A DNA stretch of 64,000 bases. It comes from Acidobacteria bacterium Mor1. Lineage in GTDB: Bacteria; Acidobacteriota; Polarisedimenticolia; Polarisedimenticolales; Polarisedimenticolaceae. Positions within the stretch are counted from its first letter, which is position 1. Each line of letters opens with the position of its first letter. The notes under the pieces were generated by a model. It was not told where the DNA came from and searched no databases. It was given only the letters and a program-made list of their open reading frames with translations. Location: NCBI GenBank assembly GCA_001664505.1, contig CP011806.1, positions 167,643 to 231,642 on the forward strand, read 5' to 3'. Shown here in pieces: positions 30,651-38,494 of the stretch. The position numbers were made by a program, and so were the translations under genes.

Positions 30651-31976
30651 ATGCCGACCCCCAAAGCCGAATCGCGGGTGAAGACCCGGTACCTCGATCC
30701 CTTCATCGAGACGTTGGGGCGCGAGGCGCTGGAGCAGATCCAGCTGCGGAAGCTGCAGTTGATGCTGGAGCCGATCCTCGAGTCCAACGCCTTCTACCGC
30801 AAGAAGCTCGGCGAAGCGGGTCTGCGCAGCCCCGATGAGATACGCACCCTCGACGACCTGCGGCACCTGCCGCTCACCAGCAAGCAGGAGCTGTCCAAGG
30901 ACCAGCGGGACAACGAGCCCTACGGCACCAACCTGACCTTCGAGCGGGACACCTACACCAAGATCCACCAGACCTCGGGCACCACCGGCGAGCCCCTGCG
31001 CTGCCTCGACACCGAGGAGAGCTGGGCCTGGTGGGCACGCTGCTGGGCGACGGTACTCACCGGAGCCGGAGTCACCTCGCGAGACCGCATCTTCTTCGCC
31101 TTCTCCTTCGGCCCCTTCATCGGCTTCTGGGCCGGCTATCAGGGGGCGCAGCGGATCGGGGCGCTGTCGATCCCCGGAGGCGGCATGTCCTCCTACCAGC
31201 GGGCCAAGGCGATCCTGACCTACGACATCTCCGTGCTGGTCTGTACGCCGACCTACGCGCTGCATCTGGCCGAGGTAGCCGAGCAAGAGAACATCGACAT
31301 CGCCAACTCCAACGTGAACGTCACGATCCAGGCCGGCGAGCCGGGCGCCGGGTTGCCGGCGACCCGCCAACGTATCGAGACCGCCTGGAACGCCCGCACC
31401 TACGACCACGCCGGCGCGACCGAGGTCGGTGCCTGGGGCTTCGAATGCCAGTGCCAGTCCGGGCTGCACCTCAACGAAGGGGAGTTCATCTTCGAGGTGC
31501 TCGACCCGCAAACCGGTGAACCGGCCGAAGAAGGGGAGTTGGTGGTGACCAACCTCGGCCGGGTGGGCATGCCGGTGCTGCGCTACCGCACCGGTGACCG
31601 GGTCAAGATCCATCCCGACGAGTGCCCGTGCGGCCGCAGCTTCCGGCGCCTCGACGGCGGCGTGATCGGCCGGGCCGACGACGTGCTGATCGTGCGGGGA
31701 ATCAACGTCTTCCCCAGCTCCATCGAGAACATCGTGCGCCGCTTCCCCGAGGTCGGTGAGTTCGCCGTCGATGTGTATCGCAAGGGCAATCTCGACGACA
31801 TGGAGATGCGGGTCGAGATCAGCAAGGGTGAGCCGGGCGAGGTCGCCGCTGCGGTGTCCAAGGAGATGCGCAACGCCCTGGGCCTCCGGGTGCGGGTCGA
31901 GCCGGTACCCTTCGGCACGCTACCGCGTTTCGACCTCAAGGCCCGCCGCTTCAAGGATCATCGCAACTTGGAATAG
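30651..31976 (+). CDS. PaaK-like aryl-CoA ligase/adenylate-forming enzyme
   Basis: Phenylacetate-CoA ligase-like member of the ANL superfamily, 441 residues (normal for PaaK). P-loop-like motif TSGTTGEPL about residue 105. Adenylate-binding region [17 protein letters not shown] putative zinc-type Cys pair in ECQCQSGLH and [11 protein letters not shown]-terminal AMP-binding_C-like domain from about 340 ([21 protein letters not shown]), which is typical of PaaK. Between chorismate lyase and DAHP synthase, the likely substrate is hydroxybenzoate (inference). It could load CoA or a carrier protein. Confidence 0.87.
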   Translation: MPTPKAESRVKTRYLDPFIETLGREALEQIQLRKLQLMLEPILESNAFYRKKLGEAGLRSPDEIRTLDDLRHLPLTSKQELSKDQRDNEPYGTNLTFERDTYTKIHQTSGTTGEPLRCLDTEESWAWWARCWATVLTGAGVTSRDRIFFAFSFGPFIGFWAGYQGAQRIGALSIPGGGMSSYQRAKAILTYDISVLVCTPTYALHLAEVAEQENIDIANSNVNVTIQAGEPGAGLPATRQRIETAWNARTYDHAGATEVGAWGFECQCQSGLHLNEGEFIFEVLDPQTGEPAEEGELVVTNLGRVGMPVLRYRTGDRVKIHPDECPCGRSFRRLDGGVIGRADDVLIVRGINVFPSSIENIVRRFPEVGEFAVDVYRKGNLDDMEMRVEISKGEPGEVAAAVSKEMRNALGLRVRVEPVPFGTLPRFDLKARRFKDHRNLE

Positions 31977-31987
31977 GGAGCCGGGTC

Positions 31988-33013
31988 ATGATCGTCGTCA
32001 TGCAGAACGGGGCGTCGGAGCGCGACATCGACTACATCGTGCGCCGGGCTCGCTCTCTGGGACTCTCCAGTCACGTCTCCGAACAACAGGGTCAGATCCT
32101 TGTCGGCCTGTCCGGTGACATGCGGGGCATCGAACCTGCCGCGCTGCGGGGGCTCCCCGGCGTCGAACAGGTCAAGGCGATGTCCCACCCCTACCGCCTG
32201 GCCAGCAGGGAGTTCCGCACCGAACGCACCGAGATCCCGGTCCGGGAACTCCGGATCGGCGGCGACGACCTGGTGTTGATGGGTGGCCCCTGTTCGGTGG
32301 AGTCGAAGGATCAGATCCTCGAGTGCGCCCACATGGTCAAGGACGCAGGCGGCCAGGTGTTGCGCGGAGGCGCCTTCAAGCCCCGCAGTTCTCCCTACAG
32401 CTTCCAGGGTCTGGCCGAGGACGGCCTCAAATACCTGGCGGCGGCCCGGGAAGAGACCGGCCTTGCCATCATCACCGAGGTGATGGCCATCGAGCAGGTC
32501 GAGATGGTCTGCGAGTACACCGACATCCTGCAGATCGGCACCCGCAACATGCACAACTTCAATCTGCTGCATGCGGTGGGACGCACGCGCACGCCGGTGA
32601 TGCTCAAGCGGGGCATGATGTCGACGCTGAAGGAACTGCTGCTCAGCGCCGAGTACATCCTGTCCCAGGGCAACCCGTACGTGATGCTCTGCGAGCGGGG
32701 CATCCGCACCTTCGAGACCTATACCCGCAACACCCTGGACATCAACGCGGTGCCTTCGCTGCGGGAGCTGACCCACCTGCCGGTGATCGTCGATCCGAGC
32801 CATGCCACGGGCAAGGCCAGCCTGGTCCGCTCGGCCAGCCGGGCCGCAGTGGCTGCCGGGTGCGACGGCCTGATCATCGAAATGCACCCGGACCCGAGCG
32901 CCGCCTGGTCCGACGGTGCCCAGAGCCTCGCTCCCGAGGAGTTCCGCCGCACCTTCGCGGAGTCCAGGGCGGTTTCCGAGGCGCTGAAGCCGCTCACCGC
33001 CGCCGGCGGCTAG
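31988..33013 (+). CDS. aroF: 3-deoxy-7-phosphoheptulonate (DAHP) synthase, AroF/AroA-beta type
   Basis: Condenses phosphoenolpyruvate and erythrose-4-phosphate, the first step to chorismate. 341 residues. The N-terminal ferredoxin-like regulatory domain (about 1-70, [20 protein letters not shown]) marks the type I-beta form of Thermotoga/Gram-positive bacteria. The barrel contains [37 protein letters not shown] and VDPSHATGK, all expected active-site elements. It is 11 bases after the ligase gene. A DAHP synthase in this operon would boost precursor supply. GAGCC precedes ATG 31988; ribosome site weak. Confidence 0.95.
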   Translation: MIVVMQNGASERDIDYIVRRARSLGLSSHVSEQQGQILVGLSGDMRGIEPAALRGLPGVEQVKAMSHPYRLASREFRTERTEIPVRELRIGGDDLVLMGGPCSVESKDQILECAHMVKDAGGQVLRGGAFKPRSSPYSFQGLAEDGLKYLAAAREETGLAIITEVMAIEQVEMVCEYTDILQIGTRNMHNFNLLHAVGRTRTPVMLKRGMMSTLKELLLSAEYILSQGNPYVMLCERGIRTFETYTRNTLDINAVPSLRELTHLPVIVDPSHATGKASLVRSASRAAVAAGCDGLIIEMHPDPSAAWSDGAQSLAPEEFRRTFAESRAVSEALKPLTAAGG

Positions 33014-33095
33014 TCCAGGGGCGACGGCGCATCCCTCCGGCCGGTTCGCGCGTCCGGTTGCTTCGGGTTAGGCTCGAAGCAAGCAAGGAGGGACC

Positions 33096-33524
33096 GTGAG
33101 ACAAGCCCTGACTCTCTTGATGCGCACCGTGCGCGGCGCCGGGTGGGCGCTGCTGCTGGTCCTGGTCGGCCACGAGATCGCCGGGGCCCGCTTCGGCCAC
33201 GAACCGGTGGTGGATCCCATCGCACATTTTTCCGGTGGCGTGGCCATGGCCTACTTCGTCTGGTACGGCTGTCGGCGAGACCCGGGGTTCCTCGGCAACC
33301 CCAGCGCGTTGGCCCGCGACCTGATCGCCCTCGGTGCGACCCTGGCGGTGGCGGTGTTCTGGGAGGCGGGGGAACTCGGCTCTGATCTGTTCCGCGGAAC
33401 CCGGATCCAGACCGACCCGGCCAACATGATGCGGGATCTAATGCTCGGAGGCCTGGGAGGCGCGGTACTGTTGGCCGGTGTGCGGGTGCGCGGTTGGTTC
33501 CGCGGCGGGAACGGCGCCCGGTGA
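33096..33524 (+). CDS. Small integral membrane protein (YjdF/DUF2238-like)
   Basis: 142 residues with about four membrane helices. WEAGELGSDLF and PANMMRDLMLGGLGGAV near the C-terminus resemble the conserved acidic/Gly motifs of the YjdF (DUF2238) group, though I am not certain of the family. Function unknown. GTG start at 33096 follows AAGGAGGG. The stop overlaps the start of the next gene by 4 bases (GTGA), so the two are likely translated together. Confidence 0.7.
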   Translation: MRQALTLLMRTVRGAGWALLLVLVGHEIAGARFGHEPVVDPIAHFSGGVAMAYFVWYGCRRDPGFLGNPSALARDLIALGATLAVAVFWEAGELGSDLFRGTRIQTDPANMMRDLMLGGLGGAVLLAGVRVRGWFRGGNGAR

Positions 33525-33967
33525 GTGCGACCCTGTACCGGCTGTTGGCCGATCTGACCCTCTACGTCCACGTCGCCTTCGTCGCTTTCGTCGTGTTCGG
33601 GTTGATCCTGATCTTGATCGGCGGCCCGCTGGGCTGGAGCTGGGTACGCAACCCACGTTTTCGGCTGTGCCACCTGGTTGCCATCGGGATCGTGGTGATC
33701 CAGGCCTGGATCGGCGTGATCTGCCCGCTGACGATCCTCGAGATGTCGCTACGGGACCGGGCAGGGGACGCAACCTACGCCGGCAGCTTCATCGCCCACT
33801 GGTTCGACCGCCTGCTGTTCTACCAGGCGCCTCAGTGGGTCTTCACCCTGTGCTACACCCTCTTCGGCGCCGCGGTCCTGGCCAGCTGGATCTGGGTCCG
33901 GCCGCGTCCGCTGGGGGTTGGACCGGTCGAGGGAGCACCAGCGGGGTCGGTTGAGAAACCCGAGTGA
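33521..33967 (+). CDS. DUF2784 membrane protein
   Basis: 148 residues, four membrane helices. DUF2784 features: LYRLLADLTLYVHVAFVAFV at the start, CPLTILEMSLRDRAG in the middle, and a final helix (VFTLCYTLFGAAVLASWIWV). No known biochemical role. I chose the GTG at 33521, which overlaps the previous stop, because the longer in-frame start lies inside the upstream gene. Confidence 0.82.
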   Translation: MSATLYRLLADLTLYVHVAFVAFVVFGLILILIGGPLGWSWVRNPRFRLCHLVAIGIVVIQAWIGVICPLTILEMSLRDRAGDATYAGSFIAHWFDRLLFYQAPQWVFTLCYTLFGAAVLASWIWVRPRPLGVGPVEGAPAGSVEKPE

Positions 33968-33971
33968 GGTC

Positions 33972-34472
33972 ATGGAGCTAATCAAGGTGCGCTTGATTCA
34001 CCCGTTCATTCGCGAACGGATCAAGCTGACGTGGCGAGAAATCAAGTTCGGGTTGGACCACGACATCATGGACTCTGATGCTGCGATCGAGTTCGCTGTG
34101 GAACAGGTCGCCTGCGAGGCGAAACCGTCCGCGGACTTGCTCGAGGTTGCCGAGGCACACCCAGGGAGTTCAATCTCGAGGGCGGTGGATCGGTTGGCCC
34201 AGGCAGAAGCCAGGGGCTCCGAAGAGCAAACCCGTCAGAAGTGGATGTTCCTGGTGCTCGCCTGGATCTACGCCCACCGAGATGAATTCGATGATCCACT
34301 GGAAAGGGTGGCCGACGCTTACGCCGACTTCGGATACCCAGAGGAAATCGCGAGTATCGTGTACTACATGCCCAATGAGGGCGATCAGGGAAACCGGGAA
34401 GGGAGCGTGGAACGTATGATCGAGCGCTGGAAGCAATACTTGGAGAAGGCCGGCGCAAAGTATCGACCCTAG
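33972..34472 (+). CDS. DUF2247-family protein, possibly an orphan immunity protein
   Basis: 166 residues, no signal or membrane segment, all-helical in appearance. The C-terminal DAYADFGYPEEIASIVYYMP matches the conserved end of DUF2247, a family often found as immunity or associated proteins in polymorphic-toxin loci. No toxin is visible nearby. Codon use is less GC-rich than its neighbours (codons such as CTA, ATT, GAT, GCT, CAA), which suggests transfer. ATG 33972 lies 4 bases after the DUF2784 stop; the longer in-frame start overlaps that gene. Confidence 0.72.
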   Translation: MELIKVRLIHPFIRERIKLTWREIKFGLDHDIMDSDAAIEFAVEQVACEAKPSADLLEVAEAHPGSSISRAVDRLAQAEARGSEEQTRQKWMFLVLAWIYAHRDEFDDPLERVADAYADFGYPEEIASIVYYMPNEGDQGNREGSVERMIERWKQYLEKAGAKYRP

Positions 34473-34551
34473 CGTCAACAAGGGCTACAGTCGCCCCGCA
34501 AGTGCGGACTCGCAGATTCGTGAGATGGTGTCTCGTTTTGGTGGAATTGCC

Positions 34552-34875
34552 ATGTACGTGATCCTGCTCGACTACGTGGAGCCCCTCGAGGCGATCGACG
34601 CTGCGATGCGGGATCACGTCGCGTTCCTCGAACGTTGCTATGCCGCCGGGGTGTTCCTGGCCTCGGGGCGCAAGGTGCCCCGGGAGGGGGGCGTGATCCT
34701 CGCGGTGGCCCCGAGCCGGGAGGATCTCGACGAGATCATGTCCCACGATCCGTTCATCGTTCGTGGGCTGGCCCGCTACGAGATCGTCGAGTTCCGCACC
34801 AGCCTGCATCACCCGGCCCTGGCTCCCTTTGCCGACCCGAAAACCCGCGTGGCGCGGGGAGTTCCGGATTCCTGA
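34552..34875 (+). CDS. YciI-like protein
   Basis: 107 residues of the YCII-related family, ferredoxin-like fold, no signal. MYVILLDYVEPLEAIDAAMRDH gives the conserved early acidic/His element (His near residue 22), and HDPFIVRGLARYEIVEF the later one. Family members bind small substrates; few have known functions. ATG 34552 fits the family start; the frame begins 9 codons earlier. It sits alone between DUF2247 and the FHA gene. Confidence 0.82.
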   Translation: MYVILLDYVEPLEAIDAAMRDHVAFLERCYAAGVFLASGRKVPREGGVILAVAPSREDLDEIMSHDPFIVRGLARYEIVEFRTSLHHPALAPFADPKTRVARGVPDS

Positions 34876-35088
34876 ATACCTTCAATAAGCCCACGCGCCC
34901 GGGGATCGGCGTCGGCGGGCGGGCCGAATCGCGACCCGACGGAATCGTGACCCGCTGCGCTAACTGACTCACCTTCACGCGCTTACCGATCACGTTTTGC
35001 GTGTTTCCGAACGCCCTTGACCCCTGTCGCGGCGCGCCCGAACGTTGCCTCGTGGAGAGTTGTGCTCGGACCAACCATGAGGAGCAGC

Positions 35089-35493
35089 ATGCGAGACGGA
35101 CACACACGCAGGACGCATCGTGAGGAACGGGACGGGTTCCAGGTCTTTCTTGCGGAGCATCAGGCCAAGATCGTCGCCGTCGAGGGACGCTCGGCGGGGG
35201 TCGAGTACCCGTTGGATCAAGGGGTCGTGGTCGTCGGCCGTGGGCCCAGTGTCGACGTAGCCTTCGACGACCCGGAGATGTCCCGGCAACACGTCGCGGT
35301 GGAGTACGCGGAACAGGGGTTCCGCGTGCGAGACCTGGGCAGCACCAACGGCGTGCTGGTCAACGGCGTACGGGTCCAGGTCGGCGATCTATCCGACGGC
35401 GATCGCTTCGAGATCGGCCACACGGTGTTTCAGCTCGTGATCGAGGACGCCGAGATCGAGCCGGACGTCTACGAGCTGACCGACGAAGGCTGA
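35089..35493 (+). CDS. FHA-domain protein
   Basis: 134 residues with one forkhead-associated domain (about residues 40-115) that binds phosphothreonine peptides. The canonical elements are present: VVVGRGPSVDVAFDD, MSRQHV and LGSTNGVLVNG. The N-terminal 25 residues are Arg/His-rich. It ends 24 bases before the kinase gene, so it is a plausible substrate or recruitment partner. ATG 35089 has GAGGAG upstream; the ATG at 35077 is an alternative. Confidence 0.82.
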   Translation: MRDGHTRRTHREERDGFQVFLAEHQAKIVAVEGRSAGVEYPLDQGVVVVGRGPSVDVAFDDPEMSRQHVAVEYAEQGFRVRDLGSTNGVLVNGVRVQVGDLSDGDRFEIGHTVFQLVIEDAEIEPDVYELTDEG

Positions 35494-35517
35494 CCGGGAC
35501 CGAGGCCGGAGGCTGAC

Positions 35518-36978
35518 GTGGGAACTCCCCGGGCAGCGGTGCGCCCGCCCAAGCGGCTGGGCAACTACGAGGTTCTGCGCGAGATCGGGCAGGGCGGCAT
35601 GGGGGTGGTCTATCTGGCCCGCCAGCCGGCGCTGACCCGGATGGCCGTGCTCAAACGGATGCGCCCCGAGCTTCAGGCGGACCCGTCGATCGTCGAACGT
35701 TTCGAGCGCGAGGCCCGGGCCGCCGCGGCGGTGCATCACCAGAACGTGGTCGCGGTCTACGACTGTTTCGTCTCCCGGGGCGGGCACTACATCGCCCAGG
35801 AGTTCGTCGACGGCCGCGACCTCAGCAGTGTGTTGACCAAGCTGCGGCGGATCGATCCGGACATCGCTGCGCTGATCGCCCTCGAGATGGTGCGTGGGCT
35901 CGAAGGGATCCACGCCGAAGGCATCATTCACCGGGACATCAAGCCGGCCAACGTGCTGGTCGGCTCCAGCGGTGAGGTCAAGATCGCCGACTTCGGCATC
36001 GCCCAGGAGGGCCGCGCTCCTGGTTTGACCCGGCCGGGCACCATGCTGGGGTCGGTGCCCTACATGTCCCCCGAGCAGATGCAGGGCGAGCGGGTCGACT
36101 ATCGCACCGACCTGTTCTCCTTCGGCATCGTGCTCTACGAGATGGTGGTGGGCTACCCGCCGTTTCGCGAGTCGTCGGAGGACTCGACGGACACCCTGCT
36201 GGAGCGGATCCAGTTCGAACGGTTCGTCTCTCCGCGGCGGGCGGTGCGGAAGGTACCCCGCTGGATGGCCCGGCTGATCCGTCACTGCCTGCGGGCCCGG
36301 CCGGGACGCAGGCCCCCCTCCGCCACCGCGTTGCGCCGCACCCTGGAGCGGCATCTCGGCCGGGTCTCGGCGGCGGACTGTCGCCGGGAGATCGCCGAGT
36401 ATCTGTGGAACGAAGAGGTCTTCGAGCTGAGCGAACGCCGCACCGCGGTCAAGCGCAAGCCGGTTCGGCGCGGGGTGCCGCGCTGGGTGCCGGCGACGGC
36501 GGCTTGCGCGGTGGGAGCCTGCCTGCTGGCCATGCAGTTCACTGCGGGCCGCGGGGCCGGGAACCCGGAGGTGGTCGCCGCGGAGCCCGCCTCGACAGCA
36601 GTGGTTTCCCCGACGCCTCTATCCGAGGCGAACGATACGAACGGGGACGCGGTGCCCTCCATCGAACCGGTGGTCGCCGCGCGCCCCTGGGTCACGCCGA
36701 CGTTGCTGGTTCCCGCCGAGATCGTCCTCGACTCTTCGGTCATCGCTCCGCCGGTGCCCGCGGGCGCCCTGCTGCTGGTGGCTCGGCCCTGGGCGGAGGT
36801 GGTGGTCGACGACCGCTGGAAGGTCACGACCCCACGGGCAGCTCCGTTGCGGATCCCGGCCGGGCGCCACCGGGTGGTGTTCCACCATCCGACTTACGGC
36901 ATCTACGAAGCGGAGGTCGAACTGGCCGCCGGGGAACAGGTCACTCTGGCCCACAGCTTCGGGGAGGGGGGGAGATGA
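35518..36978 (+). CDS. Membrane serine/threonine protein kinase with PEGA tail
   Basis: PknB/Hanks-type kinase, 486 residues. Complete catalytic set: glycine loop IGQGGMGVVY (23-32), Lys46, HRDIKPANV (138-146) and DFG (158-160), with an activation segment ending YMSPEQ. A membrane helix (about 320-340, WVPATAACAVGACLLAM) separates it from a Pro/Thr-rich linker. A C-terminal PEGA-like beta domain is at about 420-486. GTG start follows GGAGG. FHA upstream, LysM/TPR protein downstream with a 4-base overlap: a phosphosignalling unit whose sensor faces the envelope. Confidence 0.92.
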   Translation: MGTPRAAVRPPKRLGNYEVLREIGQGGMGVVYLARQPALTRMAVLKRMRPELQADPSIVERFEREARAAAAVHHQNVVAVYDCFVSRGGHYIAQEFVDGRDLSSVLTKLRRIDPDIAALIALEMVRGLEGIHAEGIIHRDIKPANVLVGSSGEVKIADFGIAQEGRAPGLTRPGTMLGSVPYMSPEQMQGERVDYRTDLFSFGIVLYEMVVGYPPFRESSEDSTDTLLERIQFERFVSPRRAVRKVPRWMARLIRHCLRARPGRRPPSATALRRTLERHLGRVSAADCRREIAEYLWNEEVFELSERRTAVKRKPVRRGVPRWVPATAACAVGACLLAMQFTAGRGAGNPEVVAAEPASTAVVSPTPLSEANDTNGDAVPSIEPVVAARPWVTPTLLVPAEIVLDSSVIAPPVPAGALLLVARPWAEVVVDDRWKVTTPRAAPLRIPAGRHRVVFHHPTYGIYEAEVELAAGEQVTLAHSFGEGGR

Positions 36979-37922
36979 GAGCGATCGCACGTTGGATCCT
37001 CGCGGCCGGAATCGCCTTGCTGGCGATTCCGCTCTGTGCCATGGAGAAGATCCATCTGGTGTCCGCAGGAGACTCGGCGTCGAAGATCGCGAAGATCTAC
37101 TACGGCTCTTTCCGGGCGACCGACGCGCTGTTGATCTACAACGGCCGCTCATCGACCAGGCTGTCCGCGGGTGAACGGTTGAAGGTGCCGTTTTGTCCAC
37201 GGCACCGGGTGCGGGCGGGGGATACCTGGTCCGCTCTGGCCAGTCGCTACCTGGGTCAGGGGGCGGCCTACGAGACCGTCGCCCGGCTCAACGGGCTATC
37301 TCCCCGGGCGCCGCTTCAGGTCGGCCAGGAGATCGTCTTCCCGGTGGTCAAGGAACACCGGCTGCGTCGGGGCGAGACCCTGGACCGGTTGGCCGAGCGC
37401 TTCATGGGATCCTCTGTGTTCGCCGAGGTCCTGGCTGGATTCAACGGTATCGACGATCCCCGGCGCCTCGCGGTCGGCGCCGAGCTCCGCATTCCGATGA
37501 TGGACTTCGTGCCCCTAGAGCGAGGTGAGCGGCGCGCGGCCACCTCACGCAAGGTTCCTTCGCCGGCCCCGGCGAAGGCCGCTCCGAAAGCAGCGTCGAA
37601 CAAGGCTTCCACGAAGCCCGCGAAGAAAGCTCGTTTCGCTCCCCGCTTGGACCGGGCGATGGAAGACTACGAGGCCGGCCGGTACGAACAGGCCTTCGAT
37701 GCGTTCCGGCAGATGGAACGGGTGGTGGAGCGGCAGGGCACCTCCGCCGAGCGTTCGAGTCTCTGGCGGGGCCTGACCTTCGTCTACGTGGCCTATGACC
37801 GGGGCGACGACGCCTGCGCCGCCTATCGGCGCTGGTGCGATGTGGGGGGTGTTCCGCAGCTGGATCCGGACCGGATCTCTCCACGGATTCGCCGGCAGAT
37901 CAGGGGTTGTAGCGACCGCTGA
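36975..37922 (+). CDS. Exported LysM-TPR protein
   Basis: 315 residues. A signal peptide (about 1-22, ILAAGIALLAIPLCAM) is followed by three LysM-like modules: HLVSAGDSASKIAKIYYG, HRVRAGDTWSALASRYLG and HRLRRGETLDRLAERFMG. Next come a Lys/Ala/Pro-rich linker (about 195-220) and a TPR-like helical tail with three cysteines. LysM modules bind N-acetylglucosamine polymers, so this is probably a peptidoglycan-bound scaffold. It overlaps the kinase gene by 4 bases, so it could be an envelope ligand or substrate for the kinase. Confidence 0.83.
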   Translation: MRAIARWILAAGIALLAIPLCAMEKIHLVSAGDSASKIAKIYYGSFRATDALLIYNGRSSTRLSAGERLKVPFCPRHRVRAGDTWSALASRYLGQGAAYETVARLNGLSPRAPLQVGQEIVFPVVKEHRLRRGETLDRLAERFMGSSVFAEVLAGFNGIDDPRRLAVGAELRIPMMDFVPLERGERRAATSRKVPSPAPAKAAPKAASNKASTKPAKKARFAPRLDRAMEDYEAGRYEQAFDAFRQMERVVERQGTSAERSSLWRGLTFVYVAYDRGDDACAAYRRWCDVGGVPQLDPDRISPRIRRQIRGCSDR

Positions 37923-38286
37923 GCAGCACCAGCCGGGTGCCGCCGAGGCGGATCTCGTCCAGGTGCCGCAAGCGGTGGGCGGTGCCGCGGCGGAACGGCC
38001 GGCCGTTGAGTTCGGTTCCGTTGGTGCTCTCCAGATCGTGGAGCGTGCAGACCCCACCTTCGATCCGGATCTTGCAGTGACGCTTGCTGATCTGCTCGTC
38101 GTCGATCCGGATCGCGCAGGCATCGGACCGACCGATGATCGACTCGCTGCGCGACAGCCGATAGGTCTGGGTCAGGTCCGACCCTTCCACCACCGCCAGC
38201 ACGAAGATGTGGGGCGCGCCGAAGGGTTGCGCCCGTACGGGACGCTCCGCCGTGGTTCCTTGGGTCTGGTCATGGGTATGGGGCAT
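37900..38286 (-). CDS. FHA-domain protein
   Basis: About 128 residues with one FHA domain: SESIIGRSDACAIRIDDEQ, ISKRHCKI and LESTNGTELNGRPF, so phosphothreonine-binding residues are present. The N-terminal 30 residues are polar. It overlaps the LysM gene by 23 bases tail-to-tail. Start is uncertain: ATG 38286 gives a compact protein, while an in-frame non-ATG start lies at 38382. No clear ribosome site. With the FHA protein at 35089 it brackets the kinase gene. Confidence 0.75.
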   Translation of the reverse strand: MPHTHDQTQGTTAERPVRAQPFGAPHIFVLAVVEGSDLTQTYRLSRSESIIGRSDACAIRIDDEQISKRHCKIRIEGGVCTLHDLESTNGTELNGRPFRRGTAHRLRHLDEIRLGGTRLVLLSGRYNP

Positions 38287-38494
38287 GCAGAAAATGTGAG
38301 GCACGCGATTGTCCGGTTCAAGGACAATGCGGCCGTTTCCGAGCAACTGACACCCATTGGCCAAACGGCAACGGTTTCGCAACCGTTCCCCTATGGGACT
38401 GTGTCAAAACGACCTGCCACGTCTTGATCCACCTGCGATCACGCGTTTAGACTGAATCGTTGAACGCGCGCCATTCCATGGGGTGGAGGGAGCG

